A DNA stretch of 36,260 bases from contig NZ_WSTC01000044.1 of assembly GCF_009789195.1 (NCBI RefSeq), forward strand, positions 1-36,260. Reading direction: 5' to 3'. The notes beneath the pieces are model-generated. The model did no database searches. It was not told the DNA's origin and saw only the letters and a list, made by a program, of their open reading frames with translations. This stretch comes from Paenibacillus sp. MMS18-CY102 (GTDB lineage: Bacteria; Bacillota; Bacilli; Paenibacillales; Paenibacillaceae). Positions 31,981 to 36,260 of the stretch are shown piece by piece (position 1 is the stretch's first letter; the number at the start of each line of letters is the position of its first letter). Position numbers and translations under genes: made by a program.

Positions 31981-33006
31981 TTGAATAACCAATTAAATCG
32001 AGTTGGAAATATCGAAAAGCTAGGCGCATCATCTGAGCCTATAAATCTAAATCCGTTAACAAGTACAAATGTTGAGAGGTTGAAAGTAAAATTTATTCCG
32101 GAAAATGAAAGTTTTTCAGATTTTTTAATAAAAAATCTAATAAGTGAATTAAGATTAAATTTGAAAGAATCGGGGGATATATTAGTAAGTTGGGTCAATG
32201 CGTATTATAAGTGGAAGTTTCAAAATAACGAGACTGATAGTATTCATCCGGATGAATCAGGTATGCATATGACAGGAAATGTTAGGTCTTTACTAAATTT
32301 AGCATTTGATGTTTATTGTTTAATATTAGAAGGAGCATTTCCTAACGATCTCAGAAAAAGATTGAGATTGAATAAAGAATTTCAAGGGGTACTTTATGAA
32401 ATTCAAGTTGCTTCGATTGTTGTTAGAGCAAACTTTTCGATAAGTTATACAGATCCTCAATTATATAATGATATGGGTAAAAAGTGTGAATTTATAGCAA
32501 TACATAAAGTGACAAAAGAAAAAATAGGGTTTGAAACAAAAAGTAAACATTTTCGCGGTATTCTGCATTTTAATGAAGGGAATACACCAGATAATATAAA
32601 ACCTTCTTTTTTAGGTAGATTGATGAATGAGGCGAAAGAACAAAGACCTAAAGAATTACCATTTATTATTTTCATCGATGAAAATATACCTCCAAATAAA
32701 GATGTCATTAATGAAGGAATACCTTATCTTGATGAACATATTAACTTTTTTGAAAGTGACTATAGAAGATATATAGTTGATAAAGAAAGATGTCCGTATA
32801 ACTATCTAATAATTACAAATTATTCAGATTACTACTTTAGTGATGAATTAGTTCCGGATAAGGGTTATGTTAAGATGATATCGTCTGAATATCCAATGAA
32901 TATGATGCAAAATGATGCTTTGATGTTTCAAGACCTGTTAAGTAGTATTGCAAGATATTCGAATGCTATAAATAAGATTACAGAAGAAATTAATAAGTGT
33001 TACTAA
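31981..33006 (+). CDS. putative PD-(D/E)XK-like nuclease, uncharacterised
   Basis: A 341-aa soluble protein of strongly AT-rich codon use. The middle has the pattern of a restriction-endonuclease-like core: a helix with Glu (GVLYEIQVAS, E140), then a strand with Glu in place of the Asp (KKCEFIAIH, E170), then ExK in IGFETKSK (E185, K187). A Leu/Arg-rich helical N-terminus precedes it and a helical C-terminus follows (to NKITEEINKCY). The start is TTG 31981, with GAGGGAGAA 9 nt upstream. It stands alone, with an IS remnant 36 nt before it and no methylase gene in the window, so it is not an ordinary restriction system. The nuclease call rests on motif spacing only; a DNA-binding or repair role is also possible. 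Confidence 0.55.
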   Translation: MNNQLNRVGNIEKLGASSEPINLNPLTSTNVERLKVKFIPENESFSDFLIKNLISELRLNLKESGDILVSWVNAYYKWKFQNNETDSIHPDESGMHMTGNVRSLLNLAFDVYCLILEGAFPNDLRKRLRLNKEFQGVLYEIQVASIVVRANFSISYTDPQLYNDMGKKCEFIAIHKVTKEKIGFETKSKHFRGILHFNEGNTPDNIKPSFLGRLMNEAKEQRPKELPFIIFIDENIPPNKDVINEGIPYLDEHINFFESDYRRYIVDKERCPYNYLIITNYSDYYFSDELVPDKGYVKMISSEYPMNMMQNDALMFQDLLSSIARYSNAINKITEEINKCY

Positions 33007-33745
33007 TAATAAACTCTAAGTTTCTTTTTTATTAACTAAAGAACTATTCCCGTCCAATGTCGCAGTAACTGTCTTCAAACGAAGAAAGGCTGGAGCCTGG
33101 TTGATTAACTCCATAACCATCTCTTCAGCTTTTTCTCTCCTTTATAAGCTGTTTCCTAATCATTTCCTTAAGCAACTCCCAGCACCCTAATGATCTGGTT
33201 CGATCATATACCCAAACAAGCACTCCGTCTCCTTTTGATCTGTTTCGATTTAGTTCCTAACTCTTTTCCAAATTATTTTCCCAGTCTACTACGGTACTTT
33301 CTCGAGTTGTTGCTTTTATTTCCTGCTTCTCACTCTGTTAGGTCACACGTGGGAGGGACACTAGTTATTGTCTCGGAATTGCGGGATAGACTGTTGAGGT
33401 GTTGGGGTGGGGCAAGTAGAAAGAGTGTGATTTTCTGGATAGGAGTTTTTGATTATAGAGGGTAGCAACCATAAACTTGTATCGCTCGACGCAGCCTTCT
33501 GACTTATTTCCTGTCGTAAAGCAGAGGGAAAGCCTGAGAAAGCCCGTCTATAGCAAACCCCGAGTGAAAAAAAATAAGTGATGATAAAGAGTTTGAGTTG
33601 ATTTTAAGTAGGAACTTTTGTTGTTTTAGTTATGCATAGTATAACGTTAGGATAGGAAAGTCGGATTTGATCTCGAATATTCCAATTGGTAATAACCAAT
33701 AGCATTGGTGCTGAACTCGAAAGAAGAAAGAGAAAGGTGATAACA
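33007..33745. other. 739-nt stretch without a convincing gene; decayed minus-strand fragment at its left
   Basis: On the minus strand, about 33153-33020, a frame reads AEEMVMELINQAPAFLRL and continues KTVTATLDGNSSLVNKK to a stop. It is preceded in another frame by ELLKEMIRKQLIKERK, as if a single-base frameshift had broken the end of an old gene. I do not recognise it. The rest (33190-33660) has low-complexity C/T-rich then G-rich sequence and no ribosome-binding site with a plausible frame. Confidence 0.35.
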
Positions 33746-34540
33746 ATGGCAATATGGCAACAGGTCAAAGAAGCAGTGATTGCATTAGGGGGAAAAGCTT
33801 CGAATGCTGATATTAAAAAACACATAAGAAGCAAGAATCCAGAAGCAAAAGATAATACAATTAATTGTACCATTTTGACATGTTGTGTTAATGTACAGTC
33901 ACGAATAAACTGGCCTGAAAATAATAAACCACGCATATCACTCTCTCAATATGACTTCCTTTACAGTACAGGACGAGGACAAGTAGAACTGTATGACGTG
34001 GATCAACATGGCGAATGGGAAATACATAAGGATGAGAATGGTTCACTCATTGTTAGAGAAGTTAGCCGGGTAGTTACGAATGAAATGTCGAATGATGATC
34101 AAGCTGATCAAGTTTCCGATGATTCCAATGCCAATTTGCTGTTCCCGTTTGAGGCTCACTTGAGGGATTTTATTGCAAAAAATATCTCCCAGGTCAACAT
34201 TGGCGGCAAACCACTTCGGCTATATGTCGATGATAATGGCATTGAGGGAATAGAATATCGTATTCCTGTCGGCAGAATTGATATTTTAGCAGTGGATGAA
34301 AATGAAAATTTCGTTGTACTGGAGCTGAAACTTAGTAGAGGTATAGACACTACTGTAGGTCAACTTCTTCGGTATATAGGATGGCTTCAATCAGAATATC
34401 CAGATAAAAAAGTGAGTGGAATCATTGTAGCGGAAAACTTTGATGAGAAGATTAAATATGCTGTTAAGGTCGTTCCGCATGTAACTCTATTCAGATATCA
34501 AATTAATTTTTCTTTAAGTCAGGAATCAACTTTTGAGTAG
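33746..34540 (+). CDS. NucS/EndoMS-like nuclease with N-terminal winged-helix domain
   Basis: A 264-aa protein. Residues 1-75 look like a winged-helix/HARE-type DNA-binding domain (VKEAVIALGGKASNADIKKH). A short acidic linker (110-130) follows. Residues 133-255 match the catalytic domain of NucS/EndoMS (DUF91): Glu136 in FEAHL, Asp179 in VGRIDILAVD, Glu193 and Lys195 in VVLELKL, and Gln206 in GQLLRYIGWL, the full PD-(D/E)XK set. The start is ATG 33746, with AAAGGTGAT upstream. NucS proteins cut mismatched or branched DNA in archaea and actinobacteria. In Firmicutes such domains occur as accessory genes of unclear role. It lacks the N-terminal dimerisation domain of true EndoMS. It stands alone in the AT-rich region. 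Confidence 0.82.
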   Translation: MAIWQQVKEAVIALGGKASNADIKKHIRSKNPEAKDNTINCTILTCCVNVQSRINWPENNKPRISLSQYDFLYSTGRGQVELYDVDQHGEWEIHKDENGSLIVREVSRVVTNEMSNDDQADQVSDDSNANLLFPFEAHLRDFIAKNISQVNIGGKPLRLYVDDNGIEGIEYRIPVGRIDILAVDENENFVVLELKLSRGIDTTVGQLLRYIGWLQSEYPDKKVSGIIVAENFDEKIKYAVKVVPHVTLFRYQINFSLSQESTFE

Positions 34541-34664
34541 AAGTAGGAACAGTAGAAGTCTGAGACTATAGCGTTTTACACTGTTTTGTATAGAAAAATC
34601 ATTTACTATCCACGATAAAAAGAAAAAATCCCCATTCTTTTCCGCAATACTGTCCTGATGAACT

Positions 34665-34714
34665 AAAGGTTGGAAATAAATCGGAGTGGAAACCGATTTA
34701 TCTCCAACCTTTTT
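34665..34714 (+). terminator. long hairpin terminator in the gap between two converging genes
   Basis: AAAGGTTGGA-A-ATAAATCGG pairs with CCGATTTAT-C-TCCAACCTTT over about 19 bp (one mismatch), around an 8-nt loop, with a T-run after it and A-rich sequence before. It lies between the converging genes ending at 34540 and 34858. The rest of 34541-34857 holds nothing I recognise. Confidence 0.8.
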
Positions 34715-34857
34715 CTCTGCTTTCAAGGATACAAAAATCAGAGAAAAAGGTACGTGGGAAAAGGTGGATGGGAGGAGAAAACAGTAGGTCTTGTTCTAAT
34801 GGCACTATATAGGTTATATCTTGTGCAAAAACGTCCCACATGAAGGCGTTCCTGCAA

Positions 34858-34983
34858 CTACTCTGTATCCTTGTTCACACTTTCGTCTCGTTGAAAGCCT
34901 TCCGTTATGGAACGAATTGGAGCGGGACCTGGTGGTGGTGGTGGGATATCTTGGATATTAGGTTCATTATTTTGATCAGTCAT
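34858..34983 (-). CDS. possible 41-residue protein from an internal start in the membrane-protein gene
   Basis: In frame with the 35739 gene, AAAGGAGGTGAGTAAA precedes an ATG at 34983. This is an almost ideal Shine-Dalgarno with 5-6 nt spacing, stronger than the one of the full gene. The product would be MTDQNNEPNIQD, PPPPP, then GPAPIRSITEGFQRDESV and a short end: the soluble proline-rich tail without the membrane part. It may be made as a separate short form, or be the remnant of a once separate gene fused by loss of a stop. Confidence 0.45.
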   Translation of the reverse strand: MTDQNNEPNIQDIPPPPPGPAPIRSITEGFQRDESVNKDTE

Positions 34984-35739
34984 TTTACTCACCTCCTTTG
35001 TTACTTGGTACTTTGACAATTGGATCGCTTCAAGTTCTATTTTTATCTCTTGAATTAACTTTTCTTGCTCTTGTACGGTTTTTTGCAAGTCATTGTGATC
35101 ATCCGATCGTATCTTTTTGTATTGAATTGTATCAATGAGTTCAGTTAGTTTCTCAACTTCAATCTTTTGGACATCATTTTTCTCATGAGCTATAAAATAC
35201 GGAACTAGCGATACAAGACCCAAGATTAAGGAAATGATCATAGCATACCCGACTTTTCTTAAGTATGTTAGTTTTTTCTCATTAAGCATCATATTAGTTT
35301 CTGTGGTAATCATGTAGTAGTGATACATGTTTTTATCGATTTCATTAGTGATGCAATCATCTTTGGATATTTTGTAATAATCCTTGTACTGCTCATAGTA
35401 CGTGTCGAAATGAGTAGCATACTCGTTCGCTTTGCTTTCTAAAACGGACGGGACTGGAATGTATTTATAGCTATAAGCATAGTAAGATCTAATTAAGAGA
35501 TAAACAATTCCAAGTAATGATAGGGAAAATAAACTGAGTAATATAAAGAATGCCATGCCCGATGTTCCTTTTTGGATATCTTCCATGCCATTGATGTAAA
35601 AGGCATCTAATGCAATCAGTAAGGTTAAAAAGCCGATAGGCGTTTGAATTCGTCCGTTAATTTTCTCTTTTTGTTCATGTTCGTAGTAGTACATTTCTTT
35701 GAAATGCTCTATGTAATATTTCTGAACGACTGACACCAT
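34858..35739 (-). CDS. three-helix membrane protein with proline-rich tail, unknown
   Basis: A 293-aa protein with hydrophobic segments at about 33-50, 62-84 and 164-184. A Tyr-rich region lies between the second and third (YYAYSYKY, TYYEQYKDYY). A coiled-coil-like charged stretch follows (190-245), then a proline run (PPPPPGPAP) near the C-terminus. The start is ATG 35739 behind AAAGGTGGGGA. The layout, short helices plus cytoplasmic helices, recalls small membrane effectors of bacterial defence systems, but I match it to no named family. A second start with a perfect ribosome-binding site lies inside at 34983. Confidence 0.7.
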   Translation of the reverse strand: MVSVVQKYYIEHFKEMYYYEHEQKEKINGRIQTPIGFLTLLIALDAFYINGMEDIQKGTSGMAFFILLSLFSLSLLGIVYLLIRSYYAYSYKYIPVPSVLESKANEYATHFDTYYEQYKDYYKISKDDCITNEIDKNMYHYYMITTETNMMLNEKKLTYLRKVGYAMIISLILGLVSLVPYFIAHEKNDVQKIEVEKLTELIDTIQYKKIRSDDHNDLQKTVQEQEKLIQEIKIELEAIQLSKYQVTKEVSKMTDQNNEPNIQDIPPPPPGPAPIRSITEGFQRDESVNKDTE

Positions 35740-35814
35740 TTCCCCACCTTTGTATATATGACTGCAATTCTACTTTGCTAATAACGTCCGTAACAAGTGG
35801 AAACAATCTTCACT

Positions 35815-35827
35815 GTTGACAGTCAAC
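35815..35827. promoter_or_regulatory. palindrome downstream of a putative promoter of the membrane-protein gene
   Basis: GTTGAC-A-GTCAAC has 6-bp perfect arms around one base, 75 nt upstream of the minus-strand start at 35739. On the same strand a TATAGT (35846-35841) lies just before it. A repressor bound here would block the first transcribed bases. Confidence 0.4.
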
Positions 35828-35880
35828 GTGTGATGAGAAAACTATACCATATTCTGGTCTATAAGAAATACGTTACTATG

Positions 35881-36260
35881 AAAATAACTGGATCCCAAAT
35901 ATCCGAAGTAGGGGGGGAGCGAAATTGTGATAGATAAAGGTAATCTGAGTTACGTTTTCACCAGTAAATAATAACTGTCCTCCAATAACCAGGACTGGAG
36001 ATTCGTCGATGGGTTTCCCTCGATTAACCTCTAGTCTTTCCATCCCATATGACGAGCATTAGAAAAGAGAAATGAGCCGTTATATCAGAATGGCTTTTCC
36101 CGATTATTTTCCCGATCATCTTCTTCCGATTAAAATGGAAGGATGCCTGGCTAGTAGTACATTGCCAGCGGCGCAGAATTGACTTCTGCCGCTGTAAAAA
36201 GGCTTGGGACGACTCTACTTTAGTTAACAATCCCCGCCCCGCATATTGAGGCGATACAGC
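35881..36260. other. 380-nt end stretch without a recognised gene
   Basis: AT-rich, with a 68-codon open frame on the minus strand (36024-36230) that lacks a good ribosome-binding site and resembles nothing I know. A short repeat of TTCCCGAT (36097-36114) occurs in it. The window ends here. It may be the edge of another gene or remnant. Confidence 0.3.

Noticed and set aside
33190..33465. 91-codon plus-strand frame in the gap before the NucS-like gene
   Set aside because: Weak start signal, Ser/Leu/Phe-rich translation of C/T-rich DNA, no family resemblance.
29816..35739. Possibility that the accessory genes form one defence operon
   Set aside because: The genes are spaced by 0.3-1 kb with an IS remnant, an empty stretch, a terminator and opposite strands, so they are separate transcription units; only a loose island is supported.
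36024..36230. 68-codon minus-strand frame at the window end
   Set aside because: No ribosome-binding site and no resemblance to a known family; kept only as part of the unassigned end stretch.

Overview
The window looks like chromosomal DNA of a spore-forming, low-to-moderate GC Firmicute, most likely Paenibacillus or a close relative. The pointers are a Bacillus-type tRNA cluster behind a 23S rRNA end, an sspI spore-protein gene next to a TrmH-type rRNA methylase gene, YesM/YesN two-component genes beside an ABC importer with no ATPase, strong AGGAGG ribosome-binding sites and several TTG starts. The genus is inferred from gene content, not from a search.

Layout. 1-53: 3' end of 23S rRNA, with no 5S gene behind it. 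151-1561: fifteen tRNA genes in the order Asn-Ser-Glu-Val-fMet-Asp-Phe-Thr-Tyr-Trp-His-Gln-Gly-Cys-Leu, with an internal promoter and a terminator. 1854-2924 (-): a PrsA-type foldase anchored by a transmembrane helix. 3099-10165: YesM-like kinase, YesN-like AraC regulator, two CUT1 permeases and a lipoprotein binding protein, which together form an inducible oligosaccharide importer. 10298-10505: structured non-coding stretch. 10513-14504: envelope-stress module of a LiaI-like protein, PspA, PspC, a second PspA and a LiaS/LiaR-like pair. 14501-16652: divergent mobB (-) and moeA (+). 16665-17886 (-): two unassigned genes, one possibly coat-like. 17999-18889: YwmB-like protein. 19044-23081: zwf, a cyclase/formamidase-family enzyme and prfC. 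23255-27296: a LacI regulator with an apparent autoregulatory operator, two Gfo/Idh/MocA dehydrogenases and a ThuA-domain protein, likely one sugar-derivative catabolic operon. 27336-29508: small membrane protein (-), sspI (-), a KtrA-type potassium-channel gating subunit and the TrmH-family methylase.

From about 29.5 kb to the end the character changes. The DNA becomes AT-rich, codon use shifts, genes become sparse, and a decayed IS3-family element is present. This accessory region carries four intact unusual genes: a proteasome/HslV-like Ntn-hydrolase-type protein with Thr directly after the initiator Met (29816-31024), a PD-(D/E)XK-like putative nuclease (31981-33006), a winged-helix plus NucS/EndoMS-like nuclease (33746-34540), and a three-helix membrane protein whose last 41 codons carry their own near-perfect ribosome-binding site (34858-35739, -). 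No integrase or attachment site is visible. The mix of a stand-alone protease-like protein, nucleases and a small membrane protein fits a degenerate defence-type island, but that role is inference. The Ntn-hydrolase-like gene is the best candidate for something undescribed.
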